Origin: an uncultured Methylococcaceae bacterium
Lineage (GTDB): Bacteria; Pseudomonadota; Gammaproteobacteria; Methylococcales; Methylococcaceae
NCBI GenBank assembly: GCA_903859815.1
Contig: CAIOOA010000154.1
Span: forward strand, 1 to 61,523
DNA length: 61,523 nt
Direction of reading: 5' to 3'
Position 1 is the first letter of the stretch. Each line of letters starts with the position of its first letter. The notes below the pieces were generated by a model, which did no database searches, was not told where the DNA came from, and was given only the letters and a program-made list of their open reading frames with translations. The position numbers and the translations under genes are program-made. Below are positions 36,371-45,908 of this stretch, in pieces.

Positions 36371-37174
36371 ATGACTAGAAAACAAGGAATAATCCATTCC
36401 GAATCCTTCGGCTCTGGCCCTGATGTGGTCTTGGTCCACGGTTGGGGTATGCACTCGGGGGTATGGCGCGGTTTTGCCCAAAAACTTGCCCATGAATTCC
36501 GCGTTACCTTGATTGATCTGCCGGGTCATGGTCGTAGCGGGATGATTGATGACTATGACTTGAACGGGGTAGGGCTGGCATTAATGGAACAAGCACCCGC
36601 CAAAGCGCATTGGTTGGGTTGGTCTTTGGGTTCCATGTGTGCCTTATCTCTGGCGAGTCGTTTCTCCGAACGAATGGCAAGCCTGACGATGATGGCGGGT
36701 AATGCCCGGTTTGCCCAAGGCGATGATTGGCCTTGCGCGATGGATTTGCAACTTATGTCACGCTTCGCCAATGATTTGATTACCGATTACCACAAGACCC
36801 TGATGCAATTCATAGGCTTGCAAACTTGGGGCTTGGATCATGCCCGCGAAGTGTTAAGAGATTTGAAAGCGCATGTCGCCGAATGCGACGAACCGGAAGA
36901 AGCTGCTCTAAGGGCCGGTTTGGATATATTACGGACTGAGGATTTGCGCAGTTTGCTGCCGAACTTGCCGGTTTCCTTGCTACTGCTGTTGGGCAGCAAG
37001 GATCGTTTGGCTCCTCCCGCATCCGGACTAGCCATGCAAGCGCTATCGGGCAGGGCGGAGTTGCACGTCTTGGAGGGAGCCGCTCATACGCCATTCCTGT
37101 CCCATGGCAGTGAATGTGTCGAGCTACTCACCGATTTTTGGCAACGCAATAATGGCGGTTCTAATAATGGATAA
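36371..37174 (+). CDS. bioH: Pimeloyl-[acyl-carrier protein] methyl ester esterase
   Basis: A 267-residue alpha/beta hydrolase that removes the methyl group from pimeloyl-ACP methyl ester, ending BioC-initiated chain extension. Triad: S85 in LGWSLGSM, Asp in LLLLGSKDRLAPP, His in LEGAAHTPFLSH. The oxyanion-hole motif VHGWGMHSGVW is of the BioH type. It overlaps the start of bioC. bioH-bioC-bioD form one block. Confidence 0.95.
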   Translation: MTRKQGIIHSESFGSGPDVVLVHGWGMHSGVWRGFAQKLAHEFRVTLIDLPGHGRSGMIDDYDLNGVGLALMEQAPAKAHWLGWSLGSMCALSLASRFSERMASLTMMAGNARFAQGDDWPCAMDLQLMSRFANDLITDYHKTLMQFIGLQTWGLDHAREVLRDLKAHVAECDEPEEAALRAGLDILRTEDLRSLLPNLPVSLLLLLGSKDRLAPPASGLAMQALSGRAELHVLEGAAHTPFLSHGSECVELLTDFWQRNNGGSNNG

Positions 37175-38054
37175 TCACGCCGTGCTGGCTGAGTCCTGCA
37201 ACGCAAATTTTGACCTGACTAGCTCGTCCGGTTCGCGCCATGATGTGGATGGCTGGGCAATCCCAGACAAAACTTGGGTTGGTAAATCGTTCAGTCGCTC
37301 AGCCTCGGACTATGATAGTGTTGCCAGTTTGCAGCGGCACGTTGGCGAGGGCTTGTTGAAGTGCTTGCCGGGAGATGGGTTTGCGCCGCGAACCATATTG
37401 GATCTCGGTGCCGGCACGGGGTATTGCACCGCTCAACTCGCCCAGCGTTTCCCTGATTCCAGTTTGATTGCATTGGACATCGCCATGGGTATGTTAAAGG
37501 CTTTAGGCCAGCGGCATGATTTTCATAAACAGCCTCAGCGTGTCTGTGCTGACATTGAACGCTTGCCCTTGAAAGCGAATACTGTGGATTTGGTTTTTTC
37601 CAATTTGGCTTTGCAATGGTGTCCTAATTTGTCAGCCGTATTAGCGGAGTTCAAGCGGGTGTTGCGTCCGGGCGGTTTGATACTGTTCAGCACTTTTGGT
37701 GAAGCCACCTTATCTGAGTTGCGAAATGCTTGGGCAAAGGCTGATGACCGGCACACCCATGTCAACGCTTTCGTTTCCACGGTCATGCTGGAATCGGCTT
37801 TGCATAAAGCCAATTTTTCGGATATTTCCGTGCAAAACGAGCAGATTGTTTACCATTACGCCAGTGTTGATGCCATTTTACGCGAGTTGAAGCTGTTGGG
37901 GGCGCACAATGTCACGATGAACCGTCCACGCCAATTGACCGGCAAGGGGACGTTTCGCAAGATGCTGGAAGCTTATTCCGCATCAATGCAGCCGGGGCAA
38001 GTCCAAGCCAGTTTTGAAATCATCTTTGCCATGGCTTATCAAGCCCCTGTCTAA
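37167..38054 (+). CDS. bioC: Malonyl-[acyl-carrier protein] O-methyltransferase
   Basis: A SAM-dependent methyltransferase that blocks the malonyl carboxyl group to start pimelate synthesis. Key motifs: KTWVGKSFSRSASDYDSVA at the N-terminal part (BioC family), SAM motif I ILDLGAGTGYCTAQLA, LIALDIAMGML, and VFSNLALQWC with FKRVLRPGGLILFSTFGE. The frame is open from 37104; in-frame ATGs at 37152 and 37167 overlap the end of bioH. The start at 37167 (295 residues) keeps a short overlap with the bioH stop and is chosen with low confidence. bioD follows after 20 bp. Confidence 0.93.
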   Translation: MDNHAVLAESCNANFDLTSSSGSRHDVDGWAIPDKTWVGKSFSRSASDYDSVASLQRHVGEGLLKCLPGDGFAPRTILDLGAGTGYCTAQLAQRFPDSSLIALDIAMGMLKALGQRHDFHKQPQRVCADIERLPLKANTVDLVFSNLALQWCPNLSAVLAEFKRVLRPGGLILFSTFGEATLSELRNAWAKADDRHTHVNAFVSTVMLESALHKANFSDISVQNEQIVYHYASVDAILRELKLLGAHNVTMNRPRQLTGKGTFRKMLEAYSASMQPGQVQASFEIIFAMAYQAPV

Positions 38055-38074
38055 ACCTAAGAGAAACATTGATT

Positions 38075-38773
38075 ATGGCTGGATTTTTCATCACAGGCAC
38101 GGATACCGGGATTGGCAAGACATGGGTGACTTTGGCTTTGATGAGGTTCTTGCAAGCAAAAGGCTTGTCTGTCATCGGCATGAAGCCAGTGGCTTCTGGA
38201 TGTTTTCGTGATAATGGCGAATTATGCAATGAAGATGCCATGTTGCTGATGAAAAATGCTTCACTATCGGTCGATTATGAGAAACTGAATATTTACGCAT
38301 TTGAGCAACCCGTTTCACCTCACATTGCTGCACTAGCCGACGGAAAAATTGTCAATATCCCGACAATTGTTGAAAAATGTCGGCTTTTGGAGGGTTTGGC
38401 CGATTGTGTTTTGGTCGAAGGCGTTGGCGGTTGGGAGGTTCCCCTAAACGCCAAGGAAAGGGTTTCCCACCTCGCTTGCGCTTTGAAATTACCCGTCATT
38501 ATGGTGGTCGGCATGCGGCTAGGATGCTTGAATCATGCCTTCTTGACCCATGATGCGATGATTCGGTCAGGTGTTTCGTGCCATGGATGGATTGCCAATG
38601 GTATAGATCCAGATTTCCTCTGCCTTGAGGAGAACCTACAAACTTTGAAGTCTGGTCTATCATTTCCTTGCCTAGGTGTCATTCCGCATTGCACCAATTT
38701 GGACGGATTGGGAGCCGTCAACAGGGATGAAAAGGATTTTTTTCAGGGTATTTCACTAAGAAATCTTGCTTAG
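38075..38773 (+). CDS. bioD: Dethiobiotin synthetase
   Basis: A 232-residue ATP-dependent carboxylase that closes the ureido ring of dethiobiotin. The P-loop is FFITGTDTGIGKTW near the N-terminus; MKPVASGC and VLVEGVGGWEVPL are the family's other conserved motifs. Start ATG at 38075; the TTG at 38069 is not needed. It is the last gene of the downstream biotin block. Confidence 0.95.
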   Translation: MAGFFITGTDTGIGKTWVTLALMRFLQAKGLSVIGMKPVASGCFRDNGELCNEDAMLLMKNASLSVDYEKLNIYAFEQPVSPHIAALADGKIVNIPTIVEKCRLLEGLADCVLVEGVGGWEVPLNAKERVSHLACALKLPVIMVVGMRLGCLNHAFLTHDAMIRSGVSCHGWIANGIDPDFLCLEENLQTLKSGLSFPCLGVIPHCTNLDGLGAVNRDEKDFFQGISLRNLA

Positions 38774-38940
38774 ATTGCCCGTATAAGTTAAATTTCCTCA
38801 TCCCAATAAGGTTCAGATCATTTGCAGCGGAAATGCAACTAGCTTCCTAGAGCATTCCGGCGGTGAATTTTGCGCCTAAGTTTAAGTGGCTTGTGCTGAA
38901 AAGAGGGTGTTGTGGCATCTTTAAGATGGGGGGTAACATC

Positions 38941-39414
38941 ATGGTTGAGTCTGAGCATGATGCAGAAACAGGCGAAAATACCATCGTATTGAGGCCCAAC
39001 GGCTCGCTGAGCCGAAAGCAAGCATGGGCATTGCTGGCATTTTGTGGCTTGCTGATGGGAATGATCGGATTTTTTTCATTTCTGTTAGGGGCTTGGCTGG
39101 TATTGCCATTTTCGGGCCTGGAGTGGTTGCTATTGGCTTATTGCTTGCATTTGAGCCTTAGGCAAAGCCAGTTACGTGAAGTCATCACGATAACTGATGC
39201 GATGGTGCGAATTGAAAAGGGACGCGACCGTCCAGAACAAACTTATAAGTTTCAGCGAGCTTGGGTTATGATCGATTGGATGCAGTCCCCCATTCGTGGA
39301 CGACCTAGCCGATTGGCTCTAAAATTGCATGGAAAAGAAGTAGAAATTGGCCGCTTCCTAGTGGAGTCCGAGCGGCAGGCTTTGGCTAGGGAGCTAAAAG
39401 TCCTATTGCATTGA
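38941..39414 (+). CDS. DUF2244 domain-containing membrane protein
   Basis: A 157-residue protein with two adjacent hydrophobic segments (LLAFCGLLMGMIGFFSFLL and LVLPFSGLEWLLLAYCLHL) and a cytoplasmic C-terminal domain (VRIEKGRDRPEQTYKFQRAW), the DUF2244 pattern. In many proteobacteria this gene stands directly upstream of the coxB operon, as here, so a role in oxidase assembly or regulation is plausible (by association only). The start at 38941 is chosen because a G-rich ribosome site (38928-38933) lies 7 bases upstream; the frame is open from 38863. Confidence 0.82.
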   Translation: MVESEHDAETGENTIVLRPNGSLSRKQAWALLAFCGLLMGMIGFFSFLLGAWLVLPFSGLEWLLLAYCLHLSLRQSQLREVITITDAMVRIEKGRDRPEQTYKFQRAWVMIDWMQSPIRGRPSRLALKLHGKEVEIGRFLVESERQALARELKVLLH

Positions 39415-39466
39415 GGACCATTGGATAATTAAAAGATTTTTTTAAAGTACTTGAAGAGAGGGCTCC

Positions 39467-40624
39467 GTGAAGAAAACATTACAACTGCTGACCAGTTTAT
39501 GGTCGGTGATTTGGGGGGTGGCCTATGCCGAAACAGGTAGCGGCACGGGCGTGGGTTGGGGTGCGCTGAACTTACCGGCAGGTGCCACTCCACTCAGCCA
39601 TGATATTCATGATTTACACATGACAATCCTATGGATCTGCGTTGCCATCGGTGTCATAGTTTATGGCATCCTGGTTTATTCTTTGATTCATCACAGAAAA
39701 TCCAAGGGTGTGGAACCTGCCAAGTTCCATGAAAACACTAAATTGGAAATTCTTTGGACCATCATCCCGTTTTTGATTTTGATCGCAATGGCTATTCCCG
39801 CCACCAAGGTCATGATTAAAGTGTATGACACCGACAAATCCGATATGACCATTAAGGTCACGGGTTATCAATGGAAGTGGCGATATGAGTACCTGACAGA
39901 TGGTTTAGGCAAAGGCATTGATTTTTTCAGTTCGCTGGATGCCAAGAGCAACGAGGCTCGCCAACTCGGTTCCAAAATCGACCCGACTACCGTTGAGCAT
40001 TATTTGCTGAACGTGGACAATCCCTTAGTCATCCCGGCTAACAAGAAAATTCGCATCTTGCTGACAGCAGCCGATGTGTTGCATGCTTGGTGGGTGCCAG
40101 AATTCGGCTGGAAGAAAGATGCCATCCCTGGCTTCGTTACTGACGGTTGGATCAAGGTCGAGACCCCTGGCATTTATCGCGGTCAATGTGCCGAATTGTG
40201 CGGACGGGATCACGGATTCATGCCGATTGTTGTAGTGGTGAAGCCGGAGGCTGAATACAAGCAATGGGTGGCTGAGCAATTGAGCAAGAAGGAAGCGAAT
40301 AAAGTGGATTTGAGCAAGACCTTGACATTGGATGAGTTGAACGCCAAAGGCAAAGAAGTCTATGCAGCCAACTGCGCGGCTTGCCACATGCCTGAAGGTG
40401 AAGGCATGGCAGGGACGTTCCCAGCGATCAAGGGTAGCAAAGTGGCTTTAGGACCCATCGCTGACCATGTCAAACTGGTGTTGCACGGCAAAGCGGCCAT
40501 GCCAGCATTCAAAGACCAATTGAATGATTTGGAAACCGCCGCCGTGGTGACTTACCAACGAAACGGATTCGGCAACAACAAGGGCAATTCGGTTCAACCC
40601 GCCGACATCCAAGCGTACAAATAA
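39467..40624 (+). CDS. coxB: Cytochrome c oxidase subunit II with fused cytochrome c domain (caa3 type)
   Basis: A 385-residue exported membrane protein. Signal peptide, two transmembrane helices, then a periplasmic cupredoxin-fold domain with the CuA site CAELCGRDHGFM. The C-terminal ~90 residues form a class I cytochrome c: C303-AA-C306-H307 and distal Met in AAMPAFKDQLND. This makes it a caa3-type subunit II, taking electrons from a soluble cytochrome c. Start GTG at 39467 with GAGAGGG upstream. First gene of the oxidase operon. Confidence 0.96.
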   Translation: MKKTLQLLTSLWSVIWGVAYAETGSGTGVGWGALNLPAGATPLSHDIHDLHMTILWICVAIGVIVYGILVYSLIHHRKSKGVEPAKFHENTKLEILWTIIPFLILIAMAIPATKVMIKVYDTDKSDMTIKVTGYQWKWRYEYLTDGLGKGIDFFSSLDAKSNEARQLGSKIDPTTVEHYLLNVDNPLVIPANKKIRILLTAADVLHAWWVPEFGWKKDAIPGFVTDGWIKVETPGIYRGQCAELCGRDHGFMPIVVVVKPEAEYKQWVAEQLSKKEANKVDLSKTLTLDELNAKGKEVYAANCAACHMPEGEGMAGTFPAIKGSKVALGPIADHVKLVLHGKAAMPAFKDQLNDLETAAVVTYQRNGFGNNKGNSVQPADIQAYK

Positions 40625-40650
40625 TCTTCGAGCATTTGAGGTAAATGACA

Positions 40651-42264
40651 ATGTCAGTAGCAACTCATGACGATGCCCACGCCCATGATCATCACGATCA
40701 TGGCCCCGCCAAGGGGTTTATGCGGTGGGTGACGACTACCAACCATAAAGATATCGGTACGCTTTACCTGATTACCGGTCTTATCATGTTCTTTGTCGGC
40801 GGCGCGATGGCGCTGGTCATCCGTGCAGAACTTTTTGAACCGGGCCTGCAATATGTAGACCCGCATTTCTTTAACCAAATGACCACGCTACATGCGTTGA
40901 TCATGGTATTCGGCGCGGTGATGCCGGCCTTTGCCGGTTTGGCGAACTGGATGATCCCGATGATGATCGGCGCTCCAGACATGGCTCTGCCTCGCATGAA
41001 CAACTGGAGCTTCTGGTTACTCCCGTTCTCCTTTGTGATGCTGGCCAGCACATTGTTCATGGACGGCGGTGCGGCGGCGGCAGGTTGGACGCTTTACCCG
41101 CCATTAGTGTTGCAAACCGGCAATGCGCTGCCATTCACCGTGTTCACGGTGCATTTGCTGGGGATGTCCTCCATCATGGCGGCGATCAACATCATCGTCA
41201 CCGTGTTTAATATGCGCGCTCCCGGCATGACCATGATGAAGCTGCCGCTGTTTGTATGGACATGGGTGATTACGGCATTCTTGCTGATCGCAGTCATGCC
41301 CGTGTTCGCCGGTGCTGTGACTATGCTGTTGACCGATAAGTTTTTCGGCACTAGCTTCTTCAATGCGGCAGGTGGCGGTGACCCGGTGTTGTATCAGCAT
41401 TTGTTCTGGTTCTTTGGTCACCCGGAAGTTTACATCCTGATTCTGCCATCCTTCGGAATCATTTCGTCGATCATCCCGACCTTTTCACGCAAGCCCTTGT
41501 TTGGTTATGCTTCCATGGTGTATGCGACTGGCTTTATCGGTTTCTTAGCCTTCATCGTGTGGGCGCATCATCAATACACCGTAGGTATGCCAATTGCCGG
41601 TGAACTTTATTTCACTTATGCCACGATGCTCATCGCGGTTCCTACCGGTGTGAAAGTGTTCAACTGGCTGGCGACCATGTGGCGGGGGGCGATGACGTTT
41701 GAAACCCCGATGTTGTTCGCGATTGCCTTTGTGGTGTTGTTCACCATGGGTGGCTTCACGGGTTTGATGATGTCCATTTCCCCGGCTGACTTGCAGTACC
41801 ATGATACTTACTTCATCGTCGCCCATTTCCATTATGTGCTGGTGCCGGGTGCGGTGTTTGCATTGTATGCTGCCACCTACTATTGGCTGCCCAAGTGGAC
41901 AGGCCACATGTATGATGAGCGTCTAGGCCAATTGCATTTCTGGCTGACGACGATTTCTGTGAACATCTGTTTCTTCCCACAGCATTTTGTGGGCTTGGCT
42001 GGAATGCCGCGTCGCATCCCCGACTATGCCGTGCAGTTTGCCGAATTCAATGCGATGTCCAGTGTCGGCGCGTTTGTGTTTGGTTTTTCCCAGTTGATTT
42101 TCGCCTATGTGATCTACAAAGCCATCCAAGGTGGCGAAAAGGCAACGAGCGAAGTGTGGGAAGGTGCAGAAGCGCATGGTTTGGAATGGCATTTGTCATC
42201 CCCGCCCCCGTACCATAGCTGGACGGAAGCGCCTCCAAAAGAAATCATTTCAGATTTACACTGA
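40651..42264 (+). CDS. coxA: Cytochrome c oxidase subunit I
   Basis: A 537-residue haem-copper oxidase subunit I, ~12 transmembrane helices. Haem and CuB ligands are in their places: [17 protein letters not shown] (cross-linked His-Tyr), WAHHQYTVG (two CuB His) and [11 protein letters not shown] (haem a3/a His pair). The A-type-1 pattern is suggested by the E-motif segment PEVY. A His-rich N-terminus ([15 protein letters not shown]) is noticeable. The second ATG (40651) is preferred over 40645 because GAGGT at 40638-40642 is then properly spaced. Confidence 0.97.
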   Translation: MSVATHDDAHAHDHHDHGPAKGFMRWVTTTNHKDIGTLYLITGLIMFFVGGAMALVIRAELFEPGLQYVDPHFFNQMTTLHALIMVFGAVMPAFAGLANWMIPMMIGAPDMALPRMNNWSFWLLPFSFVMLASTLFMDGGAAAAGWTLYPPLVLQTGNALPFTVFTVHLLGMSSIMAAINIIVTVFNMRAPGMTMMKLPLFVWTWVITAFLLIAVMPVFAGAVTMLLTDKFFGTSFFNAAGGGDPVLYQHLFWFFGHPEVYILILPSFGIISSIIPTFSRKPLFGYASMVYATGFIGFLAFIVWAHHQYTVGMPIAGELYFTYATMLIAVPTGVKVFNWLATMWRGAMTFETPMLFAIAFVVLFTMGGFTGLMMSISPADLQYHDTYFIVAHFHYVLVPGAVFALYAATYYWLPKWTGHMYDERLGQLHFWLTTISVNICFFPQHFVGLAGMPRRIPDYAVQFAEFNAMSSVGAFVFGFSQLIFAYVIYKAIQGGEKATSEVWEGAEAHGLEWHLSSPPPYHSWTEAPPKEIISDLH

Positions 42265-42322
42265 AATCCTAAGCCAATCCAGTCCTGACAGGTGTTGGGG
42301 CTGGATTGACCGGCAAGGAACA

Positions 42323-42424
42323 ATGGATACGCGAAAAAAGAACATCATACTAGCCGCGATCATAGCCCTAGTCGCTATATCGCTTTACGTTTTCTCGATT
42401 ATGAAAGTGGTACTTTCAAAATAG
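42323..42424 (+). CDS. Small membrane protein, possible cytochrome oxidase small assembly protein, 33 aa
   Basis: MDTRKKNIILAAIIALVAIS... : a positively charged start and one hydrophobic helix, 33 residues, ATG at 42323 with AAGGAA upstream. Tiny single-helix proteins at exactly this place, between coxA and ctaG, are known as cytochrome oxidase small assembly proteins in related bacteria. Identity is by position and form, as there is too little sequence for motif proof. Confidence 0.6.
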   Translation: MDTRKKNIILAAIIALVAISLYVFSIMKVVLSK

Positions 42425-42436
42425 GCAATATTTGTA

Positions 42437-42988
42437 GTGGACAATAAAGAGTTGCAAAAGGCCAATGCCCGGCTGGTTTGGCGAATTGTAGCGATCGCTG
42501 TTTTGATGTTTGGTTTAGGCTTTGCCATTGCCCCCTATTACGATGCAGTTTGTAGCTATTTTGGCATAAGCGGCAGGGTGAATGAGGCGAGTTCGGAGCA
42601 AACCATGCAGGTGGATGCCTCCAGGGAAATCTCTGTTGAATTTGTCTCGGTGGTCAACGGGCAAATGCCATTGAAGTTTCGGGCTGAAACCAGCAAGCTT
42701 AAAGTCAACCCAGGGCAATATTACACGGTCAATTATTTTGCTGAAAACACGTCCGACAAAAAGTTAGTCGGTCGTGCAGTGCCGAGTATATCCCCTGCTT
42801 GGTTGTCTGCTTTTTTGAAGAAGGCAGAATGCTTTTGCTTTTCAGAACAGGAATTCGAGCCACACAAAGAACGCAAAATGCCTGTTCGTTTCGTCATTGA
42901 CCCTGCGGTTCAGGCGGATGCGAAAGAAATGACATTGTCGTACACATTTTTTGACATAACCGAGAAATCACAAACCATTAAGAATTAA
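42437..42988 (+). CDS. ctaG: Cytochrome c oxidase assembly protein CtaG/Cox11
   Basis: A 183-residue protein: one N-terminal helix (IVAIAVLMFGLGFAIAP) then a periplasmic immunoglobulin-like copper domain. The copper motif is ECFCFSEQEF, conserved in Cox11, and APYYDAVCSYFGISGR is the family's N-terminal motif. It delivers copper to the CuB site of subunit I. Start is the GTG at 42437, 12 bases after the small protein. Confidence 0.95.
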   Translation: MDNKELQKANARLVWRIVAIAVLMFGLGFAIAPYYDAVCSYFGISGRVNEASSEQTMQVDASREISVEFVSVVNGQMPLKFRAETSKLKVNPGQYYTVNYFAENTSDKKLVGRAVPSISPAWLSAFLKKAECFCFSEQEFEPHKERKMPVRFVIDPAVQADAKEMTLSYTFFDITEKSQTIKN

Positions 42989-43000
42989 CTGGGGAATCTC

Positions 43001-43885
43001 ATGGCAAGCACTTCCAATGAAGCATATTACATACCGCACAAGGCCAAATGGCCGATTTATGGCTCGATAGGGCTGTTTATCCTGCTGGCGGGTTTTGCAA
43101 ACTTTTTAAATGGGGCCAGTTACGGCTCAACCATGATGATCATCGGCGGATTAATCATGGTGGCGATGCTGTTCGGTTGGTTTGCAACCGTCATCACCGA
43201 AAGTGAAAATGGGATATTCAATGACCAAGTGGACAAGTCGTTCCGTTGGGGCATGGCTTGGTTCATTTTTTCCGAAGTGATGTTCTTCGCCGCGTTTTTT
43301 GGCTCACTTTACTATACGAGAGTATTGTCAGAATCTTGGTTGGCGGGTGACTTAAGCTTTTCGATGGGAGCGACCAAGGAACTTTGGGATGGTTTCACAG
43401 CGGCTTGGCCTAATAATGGCCCAGGACATGTCGGAGGGCTTGAAGACGGTAAGTTTGAACCCATGGGTGCATGGGGCTTACCTGCAATAAACACCTTAAT
43501 CTTGCTGAGTTCTGGTGTGACTGTGACATGGGCGCACTGGGGTTTGAAGGAAAATAATCGGGGACAATTGATCAAAGGGCTTATCGCCACGGTTGCCTTA
43601 GGGTTTTTGTTCGTGGGTCTTCAGGCCACTGAATACCATGAAGCTTACACTGAAATGGGTCTGACGCTAGGCACGGGCATTTATGGCTCGACCTTTTTCA
43701 TGTTGACTGGTTTTCACGGCTTGCACGTGACCATCGGTGCAATTTTCTTGTCTGTGATATTGTACCGCAGCGCCAAAGGCCATTTCTCTGAAAAGCATCA
43801 CTTCGCCTTCGAAGCTGCCTCTTGGTATTGGCATTTTGTGGACGTGGTATGGTTGGGCTTGTTTATTTTTGTGTACTGGCTATGA
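43001..43885 (+). CDS. coxC: Cytochrome c oxidase subunit III
   Basis: A 294-residue membrane protein with seven helices, homologous to CoxC/COX3: FRWGMAWFIFSEVMFFAAFF, LLSSGVTVTWAHWGL, TGFHGLHVTIGAIFL and YWHFVDVVWLGLFIFVYWL with the conserved Trp/His. Start ATG after 12 bp from ctaG. It is the last gene of the operon and is followed by a strong terminator. Confidence 0.96.
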   Translation: MASTSNEAYYIPHKAKWPIYGSIGLFILLAGFANFLNGASYGSTMMIIGGLIMVAMLFGWFATVITESENGIFNDQVDKSFRWGMAWFIFSEVMFFAAFFGSLYYTRVLSESWLAGDLSFSMGATKELWDGFTAAWPNNGPGHVGGLEDGKFEPMGAWGLPAINTLILLSSGVTVTWAHWGLKENNRGQLIKGLIATVALGFLFVGLQATEYHEAYTEMGLTLGTGIYGSTFFMLTGFHGLHVTIGAIFLSVILYRSAKGHFSEKHHFAFEAASWYWHFVDVVWLGLFIFVYWL

Positions 43886-43940
43886 AGCTGCCGGTACTGA
43901 CTATTTGATAGACTTCCCAAGCTCAAACGTGGGAACCCGC

Positions 43941-43968
43941 AAAAAGCGCTGCTTCGGCAGCGCTTTTT
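43941..43968 (+). terminator. Rho-independent terminator of the cox operon
   Basis: AAAAAGCGCTGC (43941-43952), TTCG tetraloop, GCAGCGCTTTTT (43957-43968): a perfect 12-bp stem with its own T-run, 55 bases after the coxC stop. It works on both strands by symmetry. The rest of 43886-44170 is noncoding except the direct repeats below. Confidence 0.92.
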
Positions 43969-44093
43969 GTGTTTTAAGGACAGAAGTAGTGAAATCGTCA
44001 CTTTTTTGTAACTTGTATTGCCAATTAGCCTCGGCTTGGCCTAAAGATGCAGGCATTTGACATGAAGCAGGTGTTAAATCCTCTCGGTTTCAA

Positions 44094-44134
44094 TTAAAAT
44101 CGAGTATGATATTTTAAAATCGAGTATGATATTT
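44094..44134. repeat. Two 21-bp direct repeats upstream of pilB
   Basis: TTAAAATCGAGTATGATATT(T) occurs at 44094-44114 and 44114-44134, head to tail. It lies 37 bases before the pilB start and may be a duplicated promoter or regulator site, but no known consensus matches. Confidence 0.5.
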
Positions 44135-44170
44135 CGATCTTAAAATTAGAGAACTTTCCGGGCAAAACAC

Positions 44171-45889
44171 ATGGCGGTACCAGCGACAAAAATACCCCTG
44201 AGCGGACTAGCCAGAAGTTTAGTTAAAGAAGCTTTACTGACGGAATCAGACGCGCAAGTGCATTATGAGGAATCCCTTAAAAAACGAATGCCAATTGTGC
44301 GCTACTTGGTCGTCAATAAAATTTTAGACAGCTTGACCATAGCCAAGTCAGTTTCCAAAGAGTTTGGCTTGCCTTTGTTTGATCTGAATTCGATAGCCCC
44401 AGGCAGCATGCCGATAAAGCTGGTTAACGAAAAGTTGATCAGGCAACATCACGTTTTGCCTTTGTTAAAGCGTGGCAATCGGTTATTTTTAGCAGTGTCC
44501 GATCCGACCTGCTTTCAAGCGCTGGATGAGATCAAATTTAACACCCGTTTGTCCACTGAAAGTATTGTAGTGGAGGACGACAAGCTCACCCAAGCGATAG
44601 ACAATGCATTGGAGGCAGCCGACACCTCAATGAAGGATCTGATGGATTCGGATCTAGACAATCTGCAAGTCACAGGGGGGGATGAAGACGAGCGCCGTGG
44701 GGAAAATATCGATACCAGTGAAATCGACGATGCCCCAATCGTGCGTTTCGTGAATAAGATTTTGCTTGATGCGATCAAAAAAGGCGCTTCGGATATTCAT
44801 GTCGAACCTTATGAGAAATTTTTCCGCATCCGATTTCGTCAGGACGGGATGCTTCATGAAATTGCCAATCCCCCCGCCAATTTAGCCAACCGACTTTCGG
44901 CTCGAATAAAGGTCATGTCACGGATGGATATAGCCGAACGCCGTATTCCACAGGACGGACGCATTAAAATGGCGATTTCAAAGAATCGCTCGATTGACTT
45001 CCGCGTGAATACCTGTCCGACATTGTATGGCGAGAAGGTGGTGCTGCGTATTCTCGACCCGACCAGCGCCCAAATCGGCATCGAGAAATTAGGCTTTGAG
45101 CCGGAGCAGCAAGAAAACTTTTTAAAAGCCATCAGCAAGCCGTATGGCATGATATTGGTGACTGGCCCAACCGGTAGCGGCAAGACCGTAACCCTGTATA
45201 CCGCCCTCAACATCCTTAACCAACCGGATGTCAATATTTCAACGGCTGAAGATCCGGTGGAAATTACGGTGTCAGGGATCAATCAGGTCAATGTCAACGT
45301 CAAGACTGGATTGACCTTTGCCGAAGCCTTACGAGCATTTTTGCGTCAAGACCCAGACATAATCATGGTGGGTGAGGTGCGTGACCTTGAAACTGCCGAA
45401 ATCGCTGTTAAGGCGGCGCAAACGGGCCATTTGGTTTTATCAACCTTGCATACCAACGATGCCCCGCAAACCCTGAACCGTTTGATGCAAATGGGCATCC
45501 CCGCTTTCAATATTGCTTCCTCAATTTTGCTCATCATGGCTCAGCGCTTGGCTAGGCGTTTGTGCGAGCATTGCAAAAAAGTGGAAAATTTACCGCCTGA
45601 GGTATTATTGGATGCGGGATTTAAAGAGCACGAACTAGGCACTTTCATTGTATATGGCCCGGTTGGTTGTGATAAATGCACTAAAGGCTACAAGGGCCGG
45701 GTCGGGCTTTACCAAGTGATGCCCATTTCTGAGGGTATGAATCGCATTATTTTGGAAGGAGGCAACCAAATTCAAATCGCAGAACAGGCTAAGCGAGAAG
45801 GTATAGCGGATTTGCGGGAATCTGGTTTAAAAAAAGTCAAAGCGGGGATTACCAGTTTGGAAGAAATCGACCGCGTAACTAGGGACTAA
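44171..45889 (+). CDS. pilB: Type IV pilus assembly ATPase PilB
   Basis: A 572-residue hexameric extension ATPase. N-terminal MshEN-type domain (~1-150), then the secretion ATPase core: Walker A GPTGSGKT at 332-339, Asp box region TAEDPVEITV, Walker B IIMVGEVRDLETA, and a Zn-binding CEHC ... CDKC tetracysteine motif near the end. Start ATG at 44171. pilC follows after 19 bp. pilB-pilC-pilD is the standard gammaproteobacterial order. Confidence 0.96.
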   Translation: MAVPATKIPLSGLARSLVKEALLTESDAQVHYEESLKKRMPIVRYLVVNKILDSLTIAKSVSKEFGLPLFDLNSIAPGSMPIKLVNEKLIRQHHVLPLLKRGNRLFLAVSDPTCFQALDEIKFNTRLSTESIVVEDDKLTQAIDNALEAADTSMKDLMDSDLDNLQVTGGDEDERRGENIDTSEIDDAPIVRFVNKILLDAIKKGASDIHVEPYEKFFRIRFRQDGMLHEIANPPANLANRLSARIKVMSRMDIAERRIPQDGRIKMAISKNRSIDFRVNTCPTLYGEKVVLRILDPTSAQIGIEKLGFEPEQQENFLKAISKPYGMILVTGPTGSGKTVTLYTALNILNQPDVNISTAEDPVEITVSGINQVNVNVKTGLTFAEALRAFLRQDPDIIMVGEVRDLETAEIAVKAAQTGHLVLSTLHTNDAPQTLNRLMQMGIPAFNIASSILLIMAQRLARRLCEHCKKVENLPPEVLLDAGFKEHELGTFIVYGPVGCDKCTKGYKGRVGLYQVMPISEGMNRIILEGGNQIQIAEQAKREGIADLRESGLKKVKAGITSLEEIDRVTRD

Positions 45890-45908
45890 TTGAGCGAAGT
45901 ATCAGCAA

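Noticed and set aside
44040-44065. Possible sigma-54 promoter upstream of pilB
   Set aside because: GG and GC are spaced by 9 rather than the required 10 bases, and pilB is not usually sigma-54 dependent.
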